64,000 nucleotides of DNA from an uncultured Paludibacter sp. GTDB lineage: Bacteria; Bacteroidota; Bacteroidia; Bacteroidales; Paludibacteraceae. A program made the translations under genes and the position numbers. The DNA is taken from positions 1 through 64,000 of the forward strand of contig CALCBD010000040.1 of NCBI GenBank assembly GCA_937897985.1. Direction: 5' to 3'. The notes below the pieces were generated by a model, which was not told the origin of the DNA, did no database searches, and worked only from the letters and a program-made list of their open reading frames with translations. Numbering within the stretch: the first letter of the stretch is position 1; each line of letters opens with the position of its first letter. Positions 32,918 through 42,054 of this stretch are shown here, in pieces.

Positions 32918-35900
32918 TTAAAAATTCAAATTAAACCCGAATACAAGTTGTTTTGTCAAAGGCATAGTTTCACTTCCGCCCCTTTCAGGGTCATAATTCT
33001 GAATCAGATGACTTTTTGAAGCAGTAAAAAGATTTGACGCTGTTGCATAAACTCTGAGTTTACTGATCCCAACCTGAGTTGTAAGTTTAGCAGGCAGAGT
33101 ATAACCAAGATTAAGATTCTTGATTTTGAAATAAGAGCCATCGATATAATTCAGTGACATATAACCGTAGTAATCGTACAATTTGCCATCCTTTTTGGGA
33201 CGGGGGAAATCGTTGGTTGGATTTTCGGGTGTCCAGTAATTCAGATTTGCAGGACTGTTCGATACTCCCGAAGGATCAAAACGACCTAAAAATTCAGCAT
33301 CAATCATCTGACCCCAGCGAAGCAACATATATACATTCAAATCAAAGCCTTTGTAAGAAATGGAGTTGTTCAGTCCGGCAGTCCATTTGGGGGAACGACT
33401 TCCGAGGTACTGGCGATCAGCGGCAGTGATATTCATATCTCCATCCCTGTCCACTACTTTCAGCGATCCGGGTTTAAAAGCATTGGCAGTTCCGTTTAAT
33501 TTGTATTTTGCCATTTCTTCTTCTTCGCCCAGTTGCCAGATTCCATCCAGTTTGTACGAATAAAATGAGTTGATGGGTCTGCCGATAAGCAACGAAGAAA
33601 CCTCTGCATTTTGTCCCTGAATAATATCAGCATTTGTAATTAACGAAACTATTTTTTCCTGATTTGCAGCAAAAGTAAATGTTGAATTCCATTTAAAATC
33701 TCTGCTTTGAATATTCACTGTGTTCAATGCCACTTCGATACCACGGTTATTGGTTTTTCCAATATTCTGATAAGTTGAAAACTGTGCCGAACTTGCACCT
33801 CCCGCACCTGTGGATGGAGGCAAACTCCTGGCCATAAGAATATCTTTCGTATCGATATTGTAAAGATCAACATTCAAATCAATTCTGTTTTTAAGAATTG
33901 CAAAATCGACACCTATGTTTGATGTGGTGGATTTTTCCCAACCCAGCTCAGGATTGCCCACCAGGTATCCGAACTGATAAACTGTTGCAGCTGTATCGTT
34001 GAATCCGAATTTTGTATTGGCCGAAACGCTTCCACCCTGGGTAGCATAAGCCGGAGCACCGGCATTACCCGTTGTTCCATAACTCAGACGAAGTTTCAGA
34101 TTGCTCAGCCAGCCGGATGCATTTTCGAGAAAACTTTCGTCGCTCATGCGCCACGCTCCCGACACTGAAGGGAAAAAATCCCATTGATGACCGGGTGCCA
34201 AAACAGAAGAACCATCCCATCGTGCTGTAGCTGTAAGGAAGTATTTTCCCGAATAATTGTACGAAATACGACCTGCAAAGCCAAAAGTCTGAGTCTGAAT
34301 AAAATTAGAACTGATGGAGCGACTTGCAGGATCGGTTGCACCTAACGAATTATAGGTATAGGTATCGAGCAACTGATTATAGCCTGAAGCATAATATGAT
34401 TCGTCAATGCTCTTCATCCAGGTTGAAATTGCAGTAGCTTCAATATTGTGTTCGCCGAATTTTTCGGTATAACTGAGGATATTATCCCATGAATAGTTTC
34501 GGGTCAGATTGTCGGTTACACTTGCCTGATTGGTATAGCTGCCACCGAACTGACTGGTTGAATTTTTGCCATTGTATATTCCCTGACGTGAAGCATTGAT
34601 GGCTGCAGATATATTCGACCTGAATTTCAACTGTTTAACCGGCTGTAAAAGCAAATAAGCCGTATTAAAGGTTTTCAGCGAAACGGTATTATTAACTGCT
34701 TTATCATCGCTTGTATAATTGGCCAGAGGCGACAAACGATTAGCATCGCCCGAAACCGGGAAAAGATTAATTTTATTATTTTCGTCGTAAGGAGTACCCA
34801 GCGGAATATAAGTTGATGCCTGAGTCAGCATACTGGACGGTACTGTATTTTTATCGTAGTAGGTGAGTTGGGAACTTGCTCCCACATTCAACCATTTATT
34901 CACTTCGTAATCCAGATTGGTATGTACGGAATATTTTGAAATATCATCGTTTTTGAAAATCCCCTGCTCATTGAAATACCCCAGTGAGAGATAAGATTTC
35001 ACCTTGTCTTTACCTGACGAGAAAGTCACATTATGACTTTGTTGCGTTCCCTGACGTGTAATAAGGTCCACCCAGTTTACCCATTTATTGTCCTGAATTG
35101 CAGCCCATTCTTCATTCGAAAAGATTTTATAATCATCGGCTGTCGACTCCCACTGACCTACAGTACGAAAAGCCTCGCGACGAACATTCATATATGATTC
35201 GCCGGTTCGCGGAGTCGGATAATCAACAAAACCGTTGACTCCGTAATAACTGTCAAGACTTACATTTACTTTGTTATCTTTCCCTTTTTTTGTGGTGATA
35301 ATAACTACTCCGTTAGCACCCAACGACCCGTAAATAGCTGTAGATGATGCATCTTTCAAAACATCAATACTTTCAATATCGTTGGGATTCAGGTCGGAAT
35401 ATGATCCACCCTGCACGCCATCGATAATGAACAGAGGTTCCGTATTACGTGTTTTATTTCCGAACATATCGGTATAACCAATTGTCTTGGTACCACGAAT
35501 CAGGATATTAACACCCGATCCGGCACCACCACCCGTACGGGTAATATCCATACCGGCTACTCTTCCCTGAATTGCCTCCATGGCATTTGAAGTCGGGGTT
35601 TGAATAATATCGGAGGTTTTTACTGACGAAACGGCACCGGTTAAATCACGTTTTTTGACGGTACCATATCCGATTACAACAACTTCATCAAGTCCTTTGC
35701 TTTCGGGGGTTAATGCGATTTTTATCATCTTTTGATTTGTAAGTACTATCTCCTGAGTCTGATAGCCGATATAACTTACAACAATAATTTTGTCGCCGGA
35801 AGAAACACTCAATTCAAATTTTCCGGACACATTCGTTATGGTACCATTTGTTGTACCTTTGATTACCACATTTGCACCAATAATCGGTTCAGCTTTTTCA

Positions 35901-36064
35901 TCAACAATGGTACCTGTGATTACTTTTTTTTCCTGTTGGACAGCAGCGCTCGCTGAGTTAGCTGCAAGCTGCCCCGATGCCACTGCATTTGTTCCGGCAG
36001 CATTCAAACCTGTTAAGCCTAATGACAGGCCTAATAACATCAAAAAATTTATTCGTTTTTTCAT
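32918..36064 (-). CDS. susC: SusC/RagA family TonB-linked outer-membrane transporter
   Basis: A 1048-residue SusC. A signal peptide (about 1-23) precedes a CarboxypepD_reg-like domain (about 48-125, ITGTIVDEKAEPIIGANVV), the TonB box DEVVVIGYG, and the plug (SIDVLKDASSTAIYGSLGAN). The remaining ~800 residues form the 22-strand barrel. It imports oligosaccharides captured by SusD, using TonB energy. It is encoded directly before susD. The 487-base gap before it, with an inverted repeat at 36435-36464, suggests a separate promoter from the two glycosidase genes upstream. Confidence 0.96.
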   Translation of the reverse strand: MKKRINFLMLLGLSLGLTGLNAAGTNAVASGQLAANSASAAVQQEKKVITGTIVDEKAEPIIGANVVIKGTTNGTITNVSGKFELSVSSGDKIIVVSYIGYQTQEIVLTNQKMIKIALTPESKGLDEVVVIGYGTVKKRDLTGAVSSVKTSDIIQTPTSNAMEAIQGRVAGMDITRTGGGAGSGVNILIRGTKTIGYTDMFGNKTRNTEPLFIIDGVQGGSYSDLNPNDIESIDVLKDASSTAIYGSLGANGVVIITTKKGKDNKVNVSLDSYYGVNGFVDYPTPRTGESYMNVRREAFRTVGQWESTADDYKIFSNEEWAAIQDNKWVNWVDLITRQGTQQSHNVTFSSGKDKVKSYLSLGYFNEQGIFKNDDISKYSVHTNLDYEVNKWLNVGASSQLTYYDKNTVPSSMLTQASTYIPLGTPYDENNKINLFPVSGDANRLSPLANYTSDDKAVNNTVSLKTFNTAYLLLQPVKQLKFRSNISAAINASRQGIYNGKNSTSQFGGSYTNQASVTDNLTRNYSWDNILSYTEKFGEHNIEATAISTWMKSIDESYYASGYNQLLDTYTYNSLGATDPASRSISSNFIQTQTFGFAGRISYNYSGKYFLTATARWDGSSVLAPGHQWDFFPSVSGAWRMSDESFLENASGWLSNLKLRLSYGTTGNAGAPAYATQGGSVSANTKFGFNDTAATVYQFGYLVGNPELGWEKSTTSNIGVDFAILKNRIDLNVDLYNIDTKDILMARSLPPSTGAGGASSAQFSTYQNIGKTNNRGIEVALNTVNIQSRDFKWNSTFTFAANQEKIVSLITNADIIQGQNAEVSSLLIGRPINSFYSYKLDGIWQLGEEEEMAKYKLNGTANAFKPGSLKVVDRDGDMNITAADRQYLGSRSPKWTAGLNNSISYKGFDLNVYMLLRWGQMIDAEFLGRFDPSGVSNSPANLNYWTPENPTNDFPRPKKDGKLYDYYGYMSLNYIDGSYFKIKNLNLGYTLPAKLTTQVGISKLRVYATASNLFTASKSHLIQNYDPERGGSETMPLTKQLVFGFNLNF

Positions 36065-36551
36065 ATTTCAATTTTAAAACCAGGTTGGTTTTATTTAAAT
36101 AATTAGTATTAGTTTATTGGACTATAAGGAATTTAATTAATTCTTGTGATTTGATTTTTCAGGCTTGTTTCATAGGCATTTAATTTTATGAATTTAACAC
36201 TAATGCTGATTTGAGTTATTATTTTAATTAATAAAATATTATAACAATATGCAAAATAATTAAATCTAAGACGAACAAAATTTACAACTGTAATCAATAA
36301 AAAATGCTATAAAATAAGATTAATGTTGACATTTTAATATCTTTCGCTAAATATTTAATTATTAATTATTTAGTGAATTTTATTAATTTTAAGCCATTAT
36401 AAATCAAAGATTTAATAACAAAGAATCAACAAACGTTCGTTGGAAGTTCATTTTTTCAACGAACACGTTCATTCACCTGCGAAAAACAAGACGGGAGTTG
36501 ATTAGCAGTGAGATAACGTATTATAAAACTCATTTTATGCCATTTGAATGC
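36065..36551. other. susC upstream region with two inverted repeats
   Basis: A 487-base, very AT-rich stretch without a gene. AAAACCA (36076-36082) and TGGTTTT (36086-36092) form a hairpin 12 bases before the susC start. GTTCGTTG (36435-36442) and CAACGAAC (36457-36464) form a second 8-base dyad nearer the upstream glycosidase, next to a smaller GAAC-ac-GTTC (36461-36470). No consensus -7 box was confidently found on the minus strand. The dyads may be regulator sites or RNA structures. Confidence 0.45.
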
Positions 36552-38036
36552 TTATTTCCGGTAGAGTTTTTCGACGTCCGGAGAGTTGGCTTCCGGAAAT
36601 GTTTTTGACTTGTCGATGGCAATCAGCACCCTGTCGTTGCCTGCATTATAAGCTGCATCGACAGTAAACTCCACTGTTTTGTTTCCATCAAATTCGCCGA
36701 TAAATTGCAGTGAACCATTTTTCGGATTAAACCACCAGCACTTTTTCACATCACCCCCGATTTTTGACAGATCAATGCTCATTGGCCTTGCACTGTAATT
36801 ATAAACCAGCAAATAATTATTTCCGCGCGTTGCTATTGCCCTGTCGTAACGTTCACCATTCTGACCTGCAATAATACTTTGGTCCGGAACACGTTCAAAG
36901 AATGGAAATGAGAGCATTAACATTTTCAGATATTTCATTTGGTTATAGCCCGGATCATTCAGGCAATCGTACCAATAACGGGTCGGGAAGAATGAAGCGC
37001 CCACACCCGGTTTATAAAACTGCATGATTGAATTATGACCGTAAACGTGGCCGAATGAGCCTGCAAAAACCGACCAGTAGGCATATCTGCGCACATCATT
37101 TGCCGTCCAGCGGGTTTCATTTTCGTCGTGTAGTCCCTGAGGAATATCTTCGTAGGAAGGTTCACCATCGATGACAGGTTTCAGCGGTGTCATGGCAAGG
37201 CTGCTTTCCACATATCGCCAGTTGTCTTCTTCTGTATTTTCAGCAATGGTATAATCTCCATCACCCTTGCGCTGTCCGTAACGGCGATGTCCGCTCTGGA
37301 ACATATTAAAATCGAGCCATGATGCATTATTAAACCATGTAGCCGAGGATGTTCTGCCCCGGGGATGATAGGTCATCAGGTGGTTATGGTCAATGGCTTT
37401 GATACTTTTTGCCAGTGTTTCCCACACTTCTGTATTTACATCACCACGAATATCGCCACCTATGAACCAGATAATATTGGGAGTATCCTTATAACGTTCG
37501 GCAAGGAACTTACCATAGCTTTGAGCTTCGGTCACCGACATTTTTCCCGACTTTACCAAACCTCCCCAAATACAATCCATCCCAATGTAAATACCTCTCT
37601 TTTCGGCAGCTTTGATAATGAAATCCAAATGATCCCAGTAACCGTAAACTCCTTTTTTATTTATATTCTTAAAATTAAAACCTTCAGGCATCGACGACAT
37701 TCCGTAATAATTAACAGAAGGTACACCATCGATGGTCTGAATCTGAACAACATTAAATCCCTTTTTGCTGCATTCCGATAAATAATACTCAGCCTCATCC
37801 CTGTTCAGTCGTTCGGGCAGCAACCAGCCTGTATCTCCCAGCCAAAAGAACGGTTCGCCGTTTTCGTGCTGCAGGTAGCGGCCGTTTTCACTCACTTTAA
37901 GCCTGCCGTTTTCCCATGGCATTTTTGCTGCTGATAAACCTGCAGATAAAAGCATCAACAGCAGAAAAAGAGGAACCTGATGAAGGAAGTGACTGAAACA
38001 AATAACGGACTTTTTGAAATTATACAGGTTTTTCAT
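36552..38036 (-). CDS. GH140-like glycoside hydrolase (DUF4038 plus collagen-binding-like C-domain)
   Basis: A 494-residue exported enzyme. A signal peptide (about 15-37) is followed by a DUF4038 (alpha/beta)8 barrel starting with a LGDTGW motif (66-71), then a C-terminal beta-sandwich from about residue 400 (putative collagen-binding domain). Family GH140 (apiosidase) has Asp and Glu catalytic residues; the equivalent motifs are FIGGD (Asp195) and VIDGEP (Glu292). GH140 removes apiose from rhamnogalacturonan II, but many DUF4038 proteins have other substrates. It is 75 bases downstream of the GH2 gene and upstream of susC. Confidence 0.8.
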   Translation of the reverse strand: MKNLYNFKKSVICFSHFLHQVPLFLLLMLLSAGLSAAKMPWENGRLKVSENGRYLQHENGEPFFWLGDTGWLLPERLNRDEAEYYLSECSKKGFNVVQIQTIDGVPSVNYYGMSSMPEGFNFKNINKKGVYGYWDHLDFIIKAAEKRGIYIGMDCIWGGLVKSGKMSVTEAQSYGKFLAERYKDTPNIIWFIGGDIRGDVNTEVWETLAKSIKAIDHNHLMTYHPRGRTSSATWFNNASWLDFNMFQSGHRRYGQRKGDGDYTIAENTEEDNWRYVESSLAMTPLKPVIDGEPSYEDIPQGLHDENETRWTANDVRRYAYWSVFAGSFGHVYGHNSIMQFYKPGVGASFFPTRYWYDCLNDPGYNQMKYLKMLMLSFPFFERVPDQSIIAGQNGERYDRAIATRGNNYLLVYNYSARPMSIDLSKIGGDVKKCWWFNPKNGSLQFIGEFDGNKTVEFTVDAAYNAGNDRVLIAIDKSKTFPEANSPDVEKLYRK

Positions 38037-38111
38037 TTTTTATATTTTTCGATTTGTTTGATGATGAATAATTCAATTTTCGGATTTAACCAACATTCCG
38101 GATTATTTTAA

Positions 38112-40970
38112 CTATTGAACTGAAGCAAAAGTGAATTTTATTCTTCCCTTAAATGTCCCATCCACCCATTTGGGTTGTGCCGAAGGCCCGTTCAAATCTG
38201 TTGAATTAACTTTGTTACGCACAGCAGGAATAACGTTCATCACTGAAATTCCGGTTGGAGGCAAAGTATACAGCAATTTATCCCTTCCGTCGCGTGGTTC
38301 ATAAATACCGATATAGGAGTCGGGAGTTTCATTAACGATTGAAATTTCGCCCTCGGCAGTACTCAGTACCATCCGGCTCACATTAGCAAAATAACCTTTA
38401 AACTCAGGATATTCGAACGATTCGCCGGGTATTGCATCGTTATAATCATTAGCCCATGCATTATATACCGTTCCCTGTAAACGATTCTGCCAAACCCTGT
38501 AAGGTCCGTCACCCAACCAGCGCTTTCTGAGTACTTTATCTTCCGGATAGTCGAATTTAATACCCATTAAGTCCACAACCGCACTAAAATTATAGCTGTA
38601 ATCGAGTGTAAGTGACCCATCGGGAGCTATGGTCCAGACAGCCTTATCCAGATTACCAAGCCTGTAACCGGCCGTCACCACCAGATTGTTGTTCTCTGTT
38701 TTTGTTTCAAAACCAACAAAATGTGCAGCATCCTTAAATTCAGTATAGGTACGGTCCTTCAATTTTGCCTGTTCGTCGTCATGATTATAAAACTGATCGA
38801 GCGATCGGTCGGCACGCCGGGCAGCAACGAAACGCGGACCGTTTGAAAAACTGATAACATTTCCGTTTGAAATAATCTTTTTCAGTTCACCATCAATTGT
38901 GCTGAACGAAAATTCATTTTTACCAGCATTAACAATCAGAAATTCACCAGTTTTACTGACAACAGGAACCACGCCTGCTACTGACTTATCGGGAAAAACA
39001 ACCGGCAATCTGAACGACCACTGCCAGAGTTCTTCACCATTTCCGTCAACGACGGAGAGATACAGCACTTCAGCCTGAGGATTTACTGAAGTATTCAGAT
39101 TTAACTTCCCGGTGGAATGAGCCGGAATATCAACGTTCTTAATTTCACCCTGTTGAAGTATTTCGGATACAGGTTCCTGTGTGTTCGTACTCCTGAATCT
39201 GACCTGTTTCCATATAAAACGACATGATGTAGTATTCAGAAAATCGTATCTGTTTTCAATCGTGAAAACTCCGTTAAAGTTTCGATCAATATTTTTTTCC
39301 ATCACCTGAACGGGTGACCATATTTGTTTGACTGTATAAAAACTACCTTCTTTCTCGTGATGCGGACCGACAATACCATCGGCAGCCCAGTTGCCCTGGT
39401 TATCAATCATACCATTCATATCGACACGTTTCACCCCTTCGTCGGCAAGTACCCATAGGAATCCTCCGGCACAGCGTGGATGTTTTTGCATCATTTCCCA
39501 GTAATCGTGCAATCCGGCTCCGTGACCACCATCGTACAATCCGTGTAAAAATTCGGTCGGCATAAAAATCTCCGGCTTTCGCAGGTAGTCCTGTGTTTCG
39601 CCATAAGAGCGATAATGCATGGTTTCAAAGCCGCCAAAATTTCCCTGCGGATGAATTACAGGTCGGTTTTGCAGGTCGTATTTCCGGAATTCATTGTCTA
39701 ATTCAGTATTCCATCCACCCTCATTCCCATTGCTCCACCAGATAATGCAGGGGTGATTCACATCACGTTCCACCATTTCTTTGACCAATTTCACTCCGGT
39801 GACAGTATCATATTTACCATGCCAGCCACCAAGTTCATTTTCGACATATAACCCGAGAGAGTCGCAGGCATCAAGAAACTCAGGGTCAGGCGGATAGTGC
39901 GACAGTCGTACTGCATTCATATTCATGCTTTTTATCAACAGTACATCTTCGATATTCAATGCTTTGGAAAGCGTTCGTCCGCTTTCGGGACGGAAACTGT
40001 GACGGTTGATGCCGCGAATTTTAATTTTCACACCATTCAGGTACAGACCATCGCCGGGGCGGACTTCAATCATACGAAACCCGAATTGATCATTGATAGT
40101 ATGCAAGATTGAACCATCATTTGAACACAACGAAACTTTTGCAGTATAACGCACCGGTGTTTCGGCAGTCCACAGGCGCGGATTCAGGACTTTCAGGTCA
40201 AACTCCGACCGGTCGCTGCCTTTTTTTACGGGGTACCTGCCGGCAGCAATGATTCTGCCTTCTGTATCAGATAATTCGAGTTGGAAATTTGCGTCGTCCA
40301 CAGCACGGTTAAGACTACAGATTGCTGTGAAATGCCCATCGGCCCGGGCATCGATGGTCAACTGAGAAATATGCACAGCAGGTTTTATCTCGAGAAATAC
40401 AGGCCTGAAGATTCCGCCGAAATTCCAGTAATCGGCTCTACGTTCAGCCAGATTAACCGAAGCGTTGGTACTTTCTTTGCTCACATTCACTTCCAGCAGA
40501 TTTTTTTTACCATATTTTAATCTCCCGGAAATATTATATGAGAATCTGTAAAATGCTCCCTGATGAATTTCGCCGGCTTTCTGTCCGTTAATTTTCACTT
40601 CGGTATCGGTCATCGAAGCTTCAAAAACGATGTAAACCTGTTTACCTCTCCAGTTTTCAGGCACATTAAATTCGTATTTGTACATGCCTTTTTCATTGGC
40701 CACACCTTCGGGAAAAGCTTTACCATAAAATTTCATTCCATATTGGTATTGCCCGAAACCCTGTAATTCCCAGCAGGATGGCACTGCAATTTTAGTCCAT
40801 TTCCCTGCATTCATGCCTTCATTACAATAAAAATCCCACAGTTTAGCATCATCGCTTCCGCGACCCGAAAGATAAATGCGCTCAGTCTGCGTGCCACGGT
40901 TTTGTGCTTTTACGATGGTAAAAAATACTAAAACGAAAGTAATCAGAATAATAATTTTCGATTGATTCAT
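38112..40970 (-). CDS. Glycoside hydrolase family 2 protein
   Basis: A 952-residue exported GH2 enzyme. After a signal peptide (1-22) come the jelly-roll sugar-binding domain (about 45-205, AVPSCWELQGFGQYQYG), an immunoglobulin-like domain (about 206-305), the (alpha/beta)8 barrel (IRGINRHSF near 318), and C-terminal beta domains including a Bgal_small_N-like part. The acid/base Glu lies in WWSNGNEGG (about 412) and the nucleophile in PTEFLHG (about 472). Beta-galactosidase or another exo-glycosidase is likely. It is first in a minus-strand run with the GH140-like gene, and so belongs to the SusCD polysaccharide utilisation region. Confidence 0.9.
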   Translation of the reverse strand: MNQSKIIILITFVLVFFTIVKAQNRGTQTERIYLSGRGSDDAKLWDFYCNEGMNAGKWTKIAVPSCWELQGFGQYQYGMKFYGKAFPEGVANEKGMYKYEFNVPENWRGKQVYIVFEASMTDTEVKINGQKAGEIHQGAFYRFSYNISGRLKYGKKNLLEVNVSKESTNASVNLAERRADYWNFGGIFRPVFLEIKPAVHISQLTIDARADGHFTAICSLNRAVDDANFQLELSDTEGRIIAAGRYPVKKGSDRSEFDLKVLNPRLWTAETPVRYTAKVSLCSNDGSILHTINDQFGFRMIEVRPGDGLYLNGVKIKIRGINRHSFRPESGRTLSKALNIEDVLLIKSMNMNAVRLSHYPPDPEFLDACDSLGLYVENELGGWHGKYDTVTGVKLVKEMVERDVNHPCIIWWSNGNEGGWNTELDNEFRKYDLQNRPVIHPQGNFGGFETMHYRSYGETQDYLRKPEIFMPTEFLHGLYDGGHGAGLHDYWEMMQKHPRCAGGFLWVLADEGVKRVDMNGMIDNQGNWAADGIVGPHHEKEGSFYTVKQIWSPVQVMEKNIDRNFNGVFTIENRYDFLNTTSCRFIWKQVRFRSTNTQEPVSEILQQGEIKNVDIPAHSTGKLNLNTSVNPQAEVLYLSVVDGNGEELWQWSFRLPVVFPDKSVAGVVPVVSKTGEFLIVNAGKNEFSFSTIDGELKKIISNGNVISFSNGPRFVAARRADRSLDQFYNHDDEQAKLKDRTYTEFKDAAHFVGFETKTENNNLVVTAGYRLGNLDKAVWTIAPDGSLTLDYSYNFSAVVDLMGIKFDYPEDKVLRKRWLGDGPYRVWQNRLQGTVYNAWANDYNDAIPGESFEYPEFKGYFANVSRMVLSTAEGEISIVNETPDSYIGIYEPRDGRDKLLYTLPPTGISVMNVIPAVRNKVNSTDLNGPSAQPKWVDGTFKGRIKFTFASVQ

Positions 40971-41267
40971 ATTGTGTGTATTTGGCAGTTAATCTCGTTT
41001 TTGAGACGGAAAAACAATGTGTTTGTACCCGCAGAATCTAACTAATCCATCATTTTTCGTTACAATTTGAAAGACATTTCATGGCGGTGAAGCATTTGCG
41101 ATTGAAAATTTTTTACTGAATATTTTGTGCCTTCAATGATTACAGATATGATTATCAGAACTATCTGATTTTTCAACCGGAAGTATGAAGTAATTTTTCA
41201 TTATTAAAGAACCAAATTGACAGAAAAACGTTAATTTTGACGTATACTAATTTTTAACGAACCAAAT
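40971..41267. other. Divergent intergenic region between GH2 and nitroreductase
   Basis: No gene. TAATTTTG at 41232-41239 is a -7 match for the plus-strand nitroreductase, 29 bases before its ATG, with no properly spaced -33 element. A short hairpin TCTC-gtttttGAGA sits at 40994-41007. No convincing promoter for GH2 was found. Confidence 0.4.
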
Positions 41268-41996
41268 ATGCAACTTCAGGAAGTTTTGAATTTTCGCCGT
41301 TCAGTGCGCAATTTTTCTTCAGATCAGGTACCCGAAATTGAAAAAGTAAAAAATTGTATTGAGCTGGCAACACTTGCGCCAAACAGTTCGAACATGCAAC
41401 TCTGGGAATTTCATCACATTACCAACAAAGAAATGATTCAGAAACTCGCTCAGGCATGTTTAGGCCAGAGTGCCGTTTCAACTTCAAATCAGGTGGTGGT
41501 ATTTGTTACACGTCAGGATTTATATCGCCGGCGTTCACGGCAGGTGCTGGAATTTGAGACGGAAAACATCAGACGGAACAGCCCTGCCGATCGACAGGAA
41601 AAGCGAACAAAGGACATTAAAATTTATTACGGTAAAATGATGCCTTTTCTTTACGCACGTTTCTTTGGTTTAGCGGGAATTTTTCGAAAAATATTAACTA
41701 AAACGGTAAGCCTTTTCCGACCTATGTTTACCGAAACGTCCGAATGCGACCAGCGCGTTGTTGTTCACAAGACCTGTGCATTAGCTGCACAGACTTTTAT
41801 GATTGCTATGGCTAACGAAGGCTACGACACCTGTCCGCTCGAAGGTTTCGACAGCAAACGTGTCAAAAAACTGCTGCATCTGCCACACGGAGCAGAAATC
41901 AACATGGTCATCCCCTGCGGAATCCGCAACGGCAACAAAGGCATAAGGGGTGAAAGATTCAGGGTACCATTCGACGAGGTGTACAAACAACATTAA
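41268..41996 (+). CDS. Nitroreductase family protein
   Basis: A 242-residue FMN-dependent nitroreductase-fold protein. The N-terminus has the FMN-binding RRSVRNFS (residues 10-17) and the LAPNSSNMQLWEF segment (36-48); the C-terminal GIRNGNKGIRGER (about 218-230) is the second FMN-contact stretch. A 40-residue basic insertion (about 95-150) replaces the usual helices. Such enzymes reduce nitro, quinone or flavin substrates with NAD(P)H; the true substrate is unknown. It is a single-gene unit, convergent with the sulfatase-fold gene downstream. Confidence 0.82.
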   Translation: MQLQEVLNFRRSVRNFSSDQVPEIEKVKNCIELATLAPNSSNMQLWEFHHITNKEMIQKLAQACLGQSAVSTSNQVVVFVTRQDLYRRRSRQVLEFETENIRRNSPADRQEKRTKDIKIYYGKMMPFLYARFFGLAGIFRKILTKTVSLFRPMFTETSECDQRVVVHKTCALAAQTFMIAMANEGYDTCPLEGFDSKRVKKLLHLPHGAEINMVIPCGIRNGNKGIRGERFRVPFDEVYKQH

Positions 41997-42054
41997 ACAG
42001 GCCGGCAATCACTGATTTTTCAGGGATTTCAATCACAAAAATCCTTTTCGTCAG

